This document shows, in pieces, positions 1-7,683 of a stretch of DNA of 48,744 bases. Origin of the DNA: a bacterium (lineage in GTDB: Bacteria > SZUA-79 > Acidulodesulfobacterales > Acidulodesulfobacteraceae); contig JAJZVN010000015.1 in NCBI GenBank assembly GCA_021845685.1, positions 1-48,744 of the forward strand, in the 5' to 3' direction. A program made the translations under genes and the position numbers. The notes under the pieces are model-generated. The model did no database searches and was not told the DNA's origin. It saw only the letters and a list, made by a program, of their open reading frames with translations. Every line of letters starts with the position of its first letter. The stretch's first letter is position 1.

Positions 1-143
1 CCATAATTAACAGCAGCATATTGATATTATTATATTTATGGGGACAATAAAAATGTCTATGGGGACTACAAAATAAAAAATAAAATGCAACAATATCAAT
101 AAGTTATAATTTTATAATAATAAAAACTATGAAATTGAGTTAA
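1..143. repeat. Miniature AT-rich repeat, family 1, copy 1 (left end cut by window)
   Basis: This stretch can be aligned by eye, with many differences, to 2863-3016. Both contain a run like ATTAACA(A/G)CA(A/G)CATATT near the left, then a TATTTAT(T/G)(A/G)GG block, a TAAAATG(C/T)AA block, an AAGTTATA/GAGTTATA block, and a right end resembling TGAA(A/G)TT(G/T)(A/G)GTTAA. The left terminus lies outside the window or has been lost. No open frame of note is inside. It is probably a decayed non-autonomous element. Confidence 0.5.
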
Positions 144-387
144 GTATATTCATATCTAATAGTTATACCTCATAGTAAAATAATAAATTGAGGTCTATAA
201 TTACAATTTATAATCATAATAAAACAAATATAGTTTAAAATTTTATTTTTAATTTATACTTTTATCTGATAAAATATAAATTATATAAATAAAATAAAAT
301 TATATAAAATTATATAAATAAAATAATATATACATATTGCATTGCATCGTAAATTTATAAAAAATAACCCCAAAAAAGGTAGATAAA
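144..387. other. AT-rich spacer upstream of first rubredoxin
   Basis: Almost pure A/T. No gene or convincing promoter was identified. It would have to hold the promoter for the rubredoxin that starts at 388. Confidence 0.4.
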
Positions 388-603
388 TTGAATAAAAATA
401 GCAATGAAAGCAATGAAAATGATAAAAAAAATGATACTAAATATATCTGTCAGGCATGTCCTTATATTTACGACGAGAAAAAAGGCGATCCTGAAGGAGG
501 AATTCCTCCGGGAACTCCTTTTGAAGAAATTCCCGATGATTGGGTTTGCCCTATCTGCTTTGTTGATAAAACCCATTTTAAATTATTAAAAAACAATAAA
601 TAA
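388..603 (+). CDS. Divergent rubredoxin (TTG start)
   Basis: Small one-iron electron carrier of the rubredoxin family, 71 aa. It has an 18-residue Asn/Lys/Asp-rich N-terminal tail followed by the rubredoxin fold. The four iron ligands are present as CQAC (C21, C24) and CPIC (C54, C57), with the family core [19 protein letters not shown]. The Gly that normally follows each Cys pair is replaced, by Pro at 25 and Phe at 58. No in-frame ATG precedes the first Cys pair, so TTG at 388 is the start, with a weak AAAGGT upstream. A canonical rubredoxin follows at 810, so this looks like a diverged tandem paralogue. Partner and redox role are unknown; rubredoxins commonly serve rubrerythrin, superoxide reductase or oxidoreductases. 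Confidence 0.85.
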   Translation: MNKNSNESNENDKKNDTKYICQACPYIYDEKKGDPEGGIPPGTPFEEIPDDWVCPICFVDKTHFKLLKNNK

Positions 604-686
604 TTATAATAGCTATATAATATAATATTATGAACGATCATGATTTTAATAAACATATTCTGTATTAAAAAATAGTAAACTGTCAT

Positions 687-707
687 CGTGCTCCGTGCTC
701 CGTGCTC
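687..707. repeat. Three tandem copies of CGTGCTC
   Basis: A 7-bp unit, CGTGCTC, is repeated three times without interruption between the two rubredoxin genes. It stands out because it is GC-rich within an almost pure A/T spacer. Function unknown. Confidence 0.8.
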
Positions 708-809
708 ATAGATAAAGATAAGGTCTTAAAGTTATAAAAAATTAAAAATAAATAAAAATTAAACTAACTTTTATTAACTCTTAATTAAATTAAATGGAGA
801 ATTTAAATA

Positions 810-968
810 ATGGATAAATATCAGTGCGAAGTTTGCGGATATATTTATGACCCTGAAAATGGAGACAGCATAGGCGGAATTCCTCCGGAAACTCCTTTTG
901 AAGAAATTCCCGATGATTGGGTTTGCCCCATATGCGGTGCCGACAAAACACATTTTGTCAAATTATAA
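810..968 (+). CDS. Rubredoxin
   Basis: Canonical 52-aa rubredoxin, cytoplasmic one-iron electron carrier. Translation begins [18 protein letters not shown] and contains the two ligand pairs C6-x2-C9-G and C39-P-x-C42-G, with the usual aromatic positions Y11, Y13 and W37. Its length matches the family (about 52-54 aa). The ATG at 810 follows a GGAGA at 795-799. The stop at 966-968 is only 2 nt before the ATG of the deoxyhypusine-synthase-like gene, so the two are probably translationally coupled. The core [20 protein letters not shown] is shared with the upstream divergent rubredoxin, which supports a local duplication. Confidence 0.95.
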   Translation: MDKYQCEVCGYIYDPENGDSIGGIPPETPFEEIPDDWVCPICGADKTHFVKL

Positions 969-970
969 AA

Positions 971-1909
971 ATGCATATAAATCCTATAGATAATAAAAAT
1001 ATAAAAACTTATTTCCTTAAAGACCGTCCGTCTAAGGTAAGTATAGAGTCTTTTTCTAAAAGATTTAACAAAGGAGGTTCTTTTTCTGATTTTATCAAAA
1101 TACTTCCTGATTATTTAGCCGCGAAAGATATTAATGAACTTTCCGAAGAAATAATAAAACGCCACAGAAAAGGCTCTTTAATTGCTATAGGTATGGGTGC
1201 GCATGTTATAAAAGTAGGTCTTGCTCCAATTTTAATCCATTTAATGGAAATTGGCTTAATAAACAGCATTGCTTTAAACGGAGCAGGCATAATACATGAT
1301 TTTGAGATAAGTTATAGCGGAAAAACATCCGAGGATGTGTCGGCAGAGATAGACAACGGACTTTTCGGAATGGCAAAAGATACCGCTGAATTACTTAACG
1401 GCGCTATTAGCAAAGGAGCTGCCGAAAACAAAGGAATAGGCGAAAGTATAGGGAAGTTTATTTATAACTCCGACTTTAAAAATAAAAATTTAAGTATTAT
1501 AGCCAAAGCTTACGAACTTAATATACCCGTTACGGTTCATGTAACAATCGGAGCGGATATTATACATATGCACCCTTCGGTAGACGGCGAAGCAATCGGA
1601 AAATCAAGTCTTATAGATTTTAAGAAATTTACAGGGATTGTTTCTAAACTTGAAGGGGGCGTATATATCAATATCGGATCGGCTGTAACTATGCCTGAAA
1701 TATTTCTTAAAGCAATAACGCTTTCGAGAAATTTAGGATTTACAATAGATAATATTGTCACGGCTAATATGGATTTTATTCAACATTACAGACCAAATGT
1801 AAATGTGCTCAGAAGACCTACTCAAAAAGGAGGAAGATTTTTTGCGCTTACTGGACATCATGAAATCATGCTGCCTTTATTATATTCAATGCTGATTGAC
1901 AAATTTTAA
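971..1909 (+). CDS. Deoxyhypusine synthase family protein
   Basis: 312-aa member of the deoxyhypusine synthase (DHS) fold, which in eukaryotes and archaea uses NAD and spermidine to modify a lysine of eIF5A/aIF5A. Bacterial members lack that target and several act on polyamines (homospermidine-synthase-like) or are uncharacterised. Visible family signatures are ALNGAGIIHDFEISYSGKTS (101-120), HMHPSVDGEAIGKSS (199-213), with K211 falling by eye at the catalytic-lysine position, and GSAVTMPEIFLKA. A longer frame opens at 917, but that start lies inside the rubredoxin gene; the ATG at 971, 2 nt after the rubredoxin stop, gives the usual N-terminus. Substrate cannot be deduced. The rubredoxin coupling is the most informative context. 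Confidence 0.85.
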   Translation: MHINPIDNKNIKTYFLKDRPSKVSIESFSKRFNKGGSFSDFIKILPDYLAAKDINELSEEIIKRHRKGSLIAIGMGAHVIKVGLAPILIHLMEIGLINSIALNGAGIIHDFEISYSGKTSEDVSAEIDNGLFGMAKDTAELLNGAISKGAAENKGIGESIGKFIYNSDFKNKNLSIIAKAYELNIPVTVHVTIGADIIHMHPSVDGEAIGKSSLIDFKKFTGIVSKLEGGVYINIGSAVTMPEIFLKAITLSRNLGFTIDNIVTANMDFIQHYRPNVNVLRRPTQKGGRFFALTGHHEIMLPLLYSMLIDKF

Positions 1910-2051
1910 TATTTATATTTTAATATATATATTAAAATATAAATTAAAATATATAATAAATTTTATTTTTTATATTATGCTAATTTTATCGCAAAATTAA
2001 ACTTATATCTTAATATCTTAAATTAAAAATTAAATTAAAAAGGTGCGGACA
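1910..2051. other. AT-rich spacer
   Basis: Contains a near-palindromic A/T stretch just after the stop (ATATTTATATTTTAAT...ATATATTAAAATATA), possibly a weak terminator hairpin. No gene seen. Confidence 0.3.
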
Positions 2052-2855
2052 ATGAAACATTATGATAATTTTGAAAATAAATTCATAGATTTAATGCCAA
2101 AAATCAGCCAATCAGATTGTAATTGTAATACATATTATTTGCCGTATACTTATACTAATTCTATAAAAAGTATTTTTAAAAATAAAAATATATCATTAAT
2201 ATATACTATATTTATTATAGTTTGTTTGCTATTTTTTATAAATATTTCAAAAGCGTCTGCTTATACCCGCGCTAATTTAACTCAAACTTCAATTAAACAT
2301 ATTGTTAACAATCAGAGAGTTCAAGGTAACCCTGACGCAAATATAACTATAGTTCTTTATTCAGATTATCAGTGTCCATGGTGCAGAAAATTTGAAGAAT
2401 TAGATTTGCCGTATTTAATTAAAAATTATGTCAAAACAGGTAAAATATATTTGCTTTACAGAGATTTTCCTTTAACTTTAATACACAAGTATGCTTTTAA
2501 AGCAGCTGAATATGCCGATTGTTCAGCTCTTCAAGGTTCTACGAATAATAACAAGTATCTTAAAATAAGAAGTATTTTATTTAAGTATCAATCCGAATGG
2601 AGCGCTATCGGAGATATTTATTATTTTTTGCAAAAAAATGATAAAGGAATATTAAATATGAAAAAAGAGCAATCTTGCGTAAAGCATAATCTGACTAATA
2701 ATTTAATTAGACAAAATATGCGGAAAGGAACTATGCTCGGAATTACAGGTACTCCTACATTATTTATATATAACGGTTTAAAATTAGTAAAAACTATAAG
2801 AGGATTTATGCCTTTTAGCAAATTAAATAAAATATTGCAAAAAATAGCAGGGTAA
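2052..2855 (+). CDS. Membrane-anchored DsbA/thioredoxin-like disulfide oxidoreductase
   Basis: 267-aa protein. An N-terminal cytoplasmic stretch of about 45 aa is followed by one hydrophobic segment (about 48-66, ending in ISKASA, which could also be a signal-peptidase site), then an extracytoplasmic thioredoxin-fold domain. The active site is YSDYQCPWC with redox cysteines C108 and C111. The cis-proline loop is present as GTPTLFIYNG near the C-terminus. The CPWC and DSBA/Thioredoxin_4 layout suggests thiol-disulfide exchange in the periplasm. A GTG at 2043 would add three residues, but AGGTG at 2041-2045 fits as the ribosome-binding site for ATG 2052. Partner is unknown; no DsbB/DsbD homologue is nearby. 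Confidence 0.85.
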   Translation: MKHYDNFENKFIDLMPKISQSDCNCNTYYLPYTYTNSIKSIFKNKNISLIYTIFIIVCLLFFINISKASAYTRANLTQTSIKHIVNNQRVQGNPDANITIVLYSDYQCPWCRKFEELDLPYLIKNYVKTGKIYLLYRDFPLTLIHKYAFKAAEYADCSALQGSTNNNKYLKIRSILFKYQSEWSAIGDIYYFLQKNDKGILNMKKEQSCVKHNLTNNLIRQNMRKGTMLGITGTPTLFIYNGLKLVKTIRGFMPFSKLNKILQKIAG

Positions 2856-2862
2856 TAAGCGC

Positions 2863-3016
2863 TAACCCAACTTCACAATAATTAACAACAACATATTAAT
2901 ATTGCTATATTTATTAGGGAATAAAATTTTTGCGGGTCAATAAAATAAATAATAAAATGTAATAAAATTATTAATGAGTTATATTTTTTAATAATAAATG
3001 CGGTGAAGTTTGGTTA
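2863..3016. mobile_element. Miniature inverted-repeat element, family 1, copy 2 (about 154 bp)
   Basis: Left end TAACCCAACTTCAC (2863-2876) and right end GTGAAGTTTGGTTA (3003-3016) are inverted repeats, 14 bp with one mismatch. The interior is A/T-rich and non-coding, and it resembles positions 1-143. Termini carrying TA suggest TA-type insertion, but a target duplication cannot be proven from this single copy. Confidence 0.6.
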
Positions 3017-3023
3017 ACATTTA

Positions 3024-3054
3024 TACTATAACTATAACTATAAACTATAACTGC
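3024..3054. repeat. Short tandem ACTATA/ACTATAA repeats
   Basis: Five ACTATA(A) units in tandem directly after the miniature element. Simple-sequence tract with no evident function. Confidence 0.5.
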
Positions 3055-3088
3055 AATTTAGTGAACCATAAACAATTCATGATAATAT

Positions 3089-3904
3089 TTAAATATTTGC
3101 GGTTATATAAATTTTTTTATTTTTTGAATTATCCGGGATAATTTTATAATTTTCTATTATTTTTCCTACAAATATTTCTGTTTCATCTAATGCTCTCTTA
3201 CAATTTATTCCTTTAGTCAAAAGAGCTGCCATCATCGCGGAAAAAGCGCAGCCAGTTCCATGAATCTGCTTATCTAAACTAATACGCTTTTTTTTATATA
3301 TAATAAATTCATTATTATCATTTAAAAATAAATCGATTATTTCATCATTTGCCGTATTTGCTATATTTATTAGATGGGAACCCTTTATTATTACATTTTT
3401 AATCTTATTATATTTTTTTTTAATTGTAATAGCGGCTTCTTTCATAGAATTAATATCTTCAATCTTATAACCTGAAATCAGTTCCGCTTCGCTTATATTA
3501 GGGGTGATGGCGGTTGCTGTATTTAATAATGGTTTTAAAAAATTTATATCAATATTATTTCCTAATCTAATTCCTGAAGTAGATATTAATACCGGGTCTA
3601 ATATAACATTTTTAATATTATATTTTATGATATAATCGGCTAAAATAATACTTTGGCGTTCACTACCTATTAACCCTATTTTGACGGAATCAATCTTGAA
3701 ATAATCAAATATCGCTTTAAGTTCATAATCAAAAAAATCCTCCTGAACAGGCATAATTTTATATACATCGTCAGGATTTTGAGCGGTAAGCACAGTTATT
3801 GCGGACAAACCCATTATACCTAATTTTGAAAAAATTTTTACATCAGAAGTAATTCCGGCGGCGCTTGAGCCGTCGTAGCCTGCGACAGATAAAATTTTCT
3901 TCAT
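3089..3904 (-). CDS. thiD: Hydroxymethylpyrimidine/phosphomethylpyrimidine kinase ThiD
   Basis: 271-aa ribokinase-fold kinase of thiamine biosynthesis that phosphorylates HMP and HMP-P with ATP to HMP-PP for thiamine phosphate synthase. Family features are N-terminal SVAGYDGSSAAG (6-17; usually SVAGSDSSGGAG), DPV at 103-105, TPNISEAELI at 134-143 and the anion-hole/catalytic motif HGTGCAFSA at 215-223. Length is normal. No thiE/thiC is adjacent and no TPP riboswitch was recognised upstream. The gene lies 15 nt downstream of polX in the same direction, so the two probably share a transcript. Confidence 0.9.
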   Translation of the reverse strand: MKKILSVAGYDGSSAAGITSDVKIFSKLGIMGLSAITVLTAQNPDDVYKIMPVQEDFFDYELKAIFDYFKIDSVKIGLIGSERQSIILADYIIKYNIKNVILDPVLISTSGIRLGNNIDINFLKPLLNTATAITPNISEAELISGYKIEDINSMKEAAITIKKKYNKIKNVIIKGSHLINIANTANDEIIDLFLNDNNEFIIYKKKRISLDKQIHGTGCAFSAMMAALLTKGINCKRALDETEIFVGKIIENYKIIPDNSKNKKIYITANI

Positions 3905-3919
3905 TTTGCTTGTTTTATT

Positions 3920-5776
3920 TTAGATAATTTTAAGCTTATATTCTCTTATTTTTTTTAACATGATCAAAACTTCTTTTATATAATATGTATTTAAAACATT
4001 TTTTTTTGTCGTCCATCCTTTTCTTGCAGCATTAACTCCATACTCAATAAAATCAAGACCTGCTTTATTGTGGGCGTCAGGATTTATTGACAGCATTACC
4101 GACTTAGAAATTGCTTCTTTAATATAACGCCAGTCAATATCAAGTCTTTTCGGATTTGCATTAAGTTCAATTATAGTCTTATATTTGCTTAAAGCATCTA
4201 AAACAGCAGAAACATCTACTTCATATCCCTTCCTTTCAAGAATGAGTCTTCCCGTCAAATGTCCTATCATAGTTGTATAAGGATTTTTGATTGCTTTTAT
4301 TATTCTTCCCGTCATTTCTCCCTTAGACATATTAAAATGAGAATGAACGGAAGCTATAACAAAATCAAGCTTAGAAAGCACCGAGTCACCATAATCAAGA
4401 TTTCCGTTTTCTAAAATATCCGATTCGATGCCTTTTAATATTGTAATTTTTCCTTTGTATTGTTCATTAAGCCTATCAATGTATTCGATCTCGGAATTTA
4501 ATTCATCGGCGCTAAGCCCGCCGGCATAATGCGCAGATATGGAATGGTCGCTTATGCCTATATATTTAAAATTTTTTTCTAAAGCTGCCTCTACCATTCC
4601 CTCTAAACTTTCTTTCCCATCGGTATAAGTAGTATGAACATGAAATACACCCTGAATATCTTTAATGTCTATTAATTCAGGTATATTTTGTTTTAGAGCC
4701 TCTTCTATCTCGCCTGTGCCTTCCCTTAGTTCAGGAGGGATAAACTGCATATTAAAAATATTATAAAATTCCTTTTCGCTTTTTACTATAATTTTATTTT
4801 CGTTTAAATTTAAATTGGTTTGATTTTCGTTGTTTTCATTCCTGTCATTATTGTTCAGGTTATTTTTGGTTAAGCCGTCAGCATTTGAATCGCTATTTAA
4901 GTTATTTAATAAGTATATGCCGTATTCATTTATTTTATAACCGTGTCTTTTCTCAAGAGTCCTCAATTCTTCATTGTGAAGTTTTGAACCTGTAAAATGG
5001 TGCAGCGCATATATATAGTCTTCAGGCGGCACTATTCTTAAATCAACACGCATTCCGTTTTTAAGCATAACGCTAACTTTTGTCTCTCCCCGAGATTCTA
5101 TGTGCGCTATTTTGTCGTATTTAATGAAAACTTCCCCGATTATTTGAGGCTTTTGCGATGCGGCTAAGATATCTATATCCCCTGCCGTTTCTAATTTTCG
5201 CCTTAATGAACCTGCTATTTCAATATTTGAAATAGATCTATTTACTTTATTTAGTAAATAAGCGACTATTAAATCCGCTTCCTGGCGTGCTTTAAAATAT
5301 AAAAACCTTTCTTTGTATGTATTATATTCTTTTATAGATTCAAATAAATTGCTAACTGTTTTTTCTCCAAAACCGTCTAATTGCGAAAGTTTATTGTTTT
5401 CCAATGCATCTTTTAAATCCACCGCATTTTTAATTCCTAATTTTTCGTATAAAATTTTAGCTTTTTTTGGACCTAATCCTCTTAATTTTAACAATTCAAA
5501 AATGCCGACAGGAATTGATTTTTTAAGTTCGTCATAATAAGACAGATGCCCTGTTTTAATTAACTCTTCTATTTTAGAGGCAAGATCTTTGCCTATGCCG
5601 TGAATTTCCGTTAATTCACCTTTAGAAGCAATATCTTCAATATTACCAGGCAATTGACTAATAACCCGCGACGCATTGGAGTATGCTCTTATTTTAAAAA
5701 TATTTTCATTTTTAATTTCAAGCAATTCAGCAATTTCTTCAAATATTTCAGCAATTTCTTCTTTGGTTATACTCAC
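3920..5776 (-). CDS. polX: Family X DNA polymerase with PHP domain (PolX)
   Basis: 618-aa bacterial/archaeal PolX, a gap-filling DNA repair polymerase with a C-terminal PHP 3'-5' exonuclease domain. Domains in order: helix-hairpin-helix region (about 1-150, with HGIGKDLASKIEEL and RGLGPKKAKIL), polymerase palm with GSLRRKLETAGDIDIL (189-204; metal ligands D200 and D202) and VDLRIV (D245), then PHP with HVHTTYTDG (379-387), SDHS (409-412), SVHSH (476-480) and NPDAHN (565-570). All expected metal residues seem present. An Asn/Asp-rich insertion of about 35 residues (292-328) separates the two catalytic halves and is not part of either domain. The protein is otherwise slightly longer than usual (about 570-580 aa). 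Confidence 0.95.
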   Translation of the reverse strand: MSITKEEIAEIFEEIAELLEIKNENIFKIRAYSNASRVISQLPGNIEDIASKGELTEIHGIGKDLASKIEELIKTGHLSYYDELKKSIPVGIFELLKLRGLGPKKAKILYEKLGIKNAVDLKDALENNKLSQLDGFGEKTVSNLFESIKEYNTYKERFLYFKARQEADLIVAYLLNKVNRSISNIEIAGSLRRKLETAGDIDILAASQKPQIIGEVFIKYDKIAHIESRGETKVSVMLKNGMRVDLRIVPPEDYIYALHHFTGSKLHNEELRTLEKRHGYKINEYGIYLLNNLNSDSNADGLTKNNLNNNDRNENNENQTNLNLNENKIIVKSEKEFYNIFNMQFIPPELREGTGEIEEALKQNIPELIDIKDIQGVFHVHTTYTDGKESLEGMVEAALEKNFKYIGISDHSISAHYAGGLSADELNSEIEYIDRLNEQYKGKITILKGIESDILENGNLDYGDSVLSKLDFVIASVHSHFNMSKGEMTGRIIKAIKNPYTTMIGHLTGRLILERKGYEVDVSAVLDALSKYKTIIELNANPKRLDIDWRYIKEAISKSVMLSINPDAHNKAGLDFIEYGVNAARKGWTTKKNVLNTYYIKEVLIMLKKIREYKLKII

Positions 5777-5845
5777 AAAAACACCTTATTTTATTCCCAA
5801 AATTGCCGGTATAAATTGTTAAATATACTGCAATGCATTAAATAA

Positions 5846-6007
5846 CGCTGGATGACCGCTTTGCTCTCGGCTTATAGCCTCGTGAAGTTTCCTTCGGAAC
5901 TTTCTTGCTTTCGCAGGAATGACACCTATCGGGTGAAACGATAAATCCTTTCAAAAGCTATTCCCGCTTGCGCGGTAATCCAGAATAAAATTTCTATCGG
6001 TAATTTT
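5846..6007. repeat. Miniature palindromic repeat, family 2, diverged copy A
   Basis: The right part shares the core CAGGAATGACACCTATCGGGTGAAA and the terminus TTTCTATCGGTAATTTTG with the copy at 48325-48488. It contains GGAATGAC and GGTAATCC palindrome arms. The left part has a different sequence, including an AAGTTTCC/GGAACTT hairpin, so this copy is rearranged or truncated. It sits between the divergent polX and yggT genes. The left boundary is approximate. Confidence 0.55.
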
Positions 6008-6192
6008 GGGTTATTATACTTTTATTATATTATATGGTATAATTCATTATAAAAACAATGAAATAAATAAACTTTTAATACTTTAATGTATTGATTTATA
6101 AGATTTTTAATAAATTTAATTTTTTATTTTTAATATTATCGGCATAATTTTCACGGTTTAAAAATAAATAAATAGATTAATGGGGCGAATTT

Positions 6193-6504
6193 ATGGGATT
6201 TCCAATAAGTTTGGTTTTTTTTATTTTTAATATTATCAGCATAATTCTGACGGTTTATATGTGGATAATAATTATAAAAGCTTTAGTATCGTGGGTTAAT
6301 CCCGATCCGTATAACCCGATTATAAGATTTCTTGATGATGTGACAGAACCTGTTCTTAGAAAAGTAAGAGCGATAATTCCGATTGGCAATATTGGAATAG
6401 ATTTATCGCCTATAATTGTTATTTTTGCTATTTACATATTGCAAATGCTTTTTGCCTACTTAGAAAATGATATAGTAAGCTATTTAATTAGCTTAAAGAT
6501 GTAA
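6193..6504 (+). CDS. yggT: YggT family membrane protein
   Basis: 103-aa small integral membrane protein of the YggT (Ycf19-like) family. Two hydrophobic segments flank the characteristic loop (S)WVNPDPYNPIIRFLDDVTEPVLRKVRAIIP at about 34-64. The second segment starts at IGIDLSPIIVIFAIYILQ. A GGGGCGA at 6182-6188 precedes the ATG at 6193. In many bacteria yggT precedes divIVA in a division or cell-envelope cluster, as here. The exact biochemical role is not established. Confidence 0.9.
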   Translation: MGFPISLVFFIFNIISIILTVYMWIIIIKALVSWVNPDPYNPIIRFLDDVTEPVLRKVRAIIPIGNIGIDLSPIIVIFAIYILQMLFAYLENDIVSYLISLKM

Positions 6505-6663
6505 ATTTTATATAATTTTTTAAACAATATCAATATATAATATATATAATATATATATAAATTATTTATTGCAATCTTGCATTAGAAAATGTTTTAGATA
6601 TTTTAATGCTGAATTAAAATATTTATAAAAATAATAAATTATTAAATTAGGAGTATTTTATAT

Positions 6664-7530
6664 ATGGAACTTTCTCCGTTAGAAATTAAATCTCAAAAAT
6701 TTCCTCGTAAATTAAAAGGCTATGATGTAACAGAAGTTGACAATTTTTTAGAACTCATCGCTAAAGATCTAGAAAAGCTTTATGGCGAATTTTACAATCT
6801 TAAAGAGGATATTGTAAAAAAAAATCAAGAAATTAAAGAATTCAAAGAAAAAGATAAAATGATAAGCGACGCCGTATTAATGGTGAGATCAATAGGCGAT
6901 GAAATTAAAATTGCCGCCAGGAGCGAAGCTGAATCGATAAAAAATAATGCAATTATGGAGGCAAAAAGGATTACCGATGAAGCATATGCTAAATATTCTG
7001 AAATATATTTAAGCGCAAATGAACTTTTAAATAAAAGGGTTTTAATATTAAATTCTATGAAAAATCTTCTTTCAACAAATATTGACCTTGTTAATTTAGA
7101 AGAATCAAAAAAGCTTGAATTATCCTTATCTGCTAAAGACAAAAACATAATAGACAATCTTGCAGATGCATTAAAAACCGATAAAGCCAATAAAAATAAA
7201 TCTACGGGCAATAATGAGAAAAATTCTGATTACAATAAAACAAACGACCAAAAAAATATTAACGATAACGATGAAAACAATGCTGATAATGATGATAAAG
7301 TTTTATACAAAAATAATTCTGCCGCCCCTAACAATCAGACAGAAAAAATAGATAGCAATTTATCTCAAGAAGAACATACGGCAATAAATGAAGAAGAGCA
7401 TAAAAAAATTGAAGATTACTATAACGATAAAGACAAAAATGATATTTCAGGCTCAGAAAAAGGACCTTACGGCAAAGATGATGAAGAACTTGAAAAATTA
7501 TTAGGCGATGTAAATAAATTTACATTTTAA
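6664..7530 (+). CDS. divIVA: DivIVA domain protein
   Basis: 288-aa DivIVA-family protein. The N-terminal membrane-curvature-binding signature LSPLEIKSQKFPRKLKGYDV...EVDNFLE (3-30) is followed by a long predicted coiled coil (about 30-165). From about residue 170 the tail is a low-complexity Asn/Asp/Lys/Glu-rich linker ending in DDEELEKLLGDVNKFTF. DivIVA proteins mark negatively curved membranes at poles and septa and recruit division or envelope machinery. Ribosome-binding site AGGAG at 6649-6653. It lies about 160 nt downstream of yggT, the common arrangement. The acidic C-terminal tail is the unusual part and could be an interaction peptide. Confidence 0.9.
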   Translation: MELSPLEIKSQKFPRKLKGYDVTEVDNFLELIAKDLEKLYGEFYNLKEDIVKKNQEIKEFKEKDKMISDAVLMVRSIGDEIKIAARSEAESIKNNAIMEAKRITDEAYAKYSEIYLSANELLNKRVLILNSMKNLLSTNIDLVNLEESKKLELSLSAKDKNIIDNLADALKTDKANKNKSTGNNEKNSDYNKTNDQKNINDNDENNADNDDKVLYKNNSAAPNNQTEKIDSNLSQEEHTAINEEEHKKIEDYYNDKDKNDISGSEKGPYGKDDEELEKLLGDVNKFTF

Positions 7531-7551
7531 TTACATTTTTATTAATATTTA

Positions 7552-7681
7552 GAGACCCGTTCAAAATTCTGCGTCAATCCTGTATAATTAAATTATAATT
7601 AATTAAAAGGAGATTGACGCAATGAAACAGACATATCAAGAAATCTCAAACTGTACACAAAAATTTGATTTTAATTATTGA
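7552..7681 (+). mobile_element. Insertion-sequence end relic with micro-ORF
   Basis: The sequence beginning GAGACCCGTTCAAAATTCTG at 7552 matches, with few changes, the reverse complement of 21620-21653, as expected for IS termini. Inside is a 10-bp perfect inverted repeat TGCGTCAATC (7570-7579) / GATTGACGCA (7612-7621) enclosing an AAAAGGAG ribosome-binding site. An ATG at 7622 opens a 19-codon frame (MKQTYQEISNCTQKFDFNY, stop 7679-7681). This is likely the start of a transposase cut short by deletion. The IS256 group is my best guess from the end sequence, at low confidence. Confidence 0.5.
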
Positions 7682-7683
7682 AC

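Noticed and set aside
917-970. Upstream extension of the DHS-like gene
   Set aside because: It lies within the rubredoxin coding sequence and the extra 18 residues do not fit the family; ATG 971 is used.
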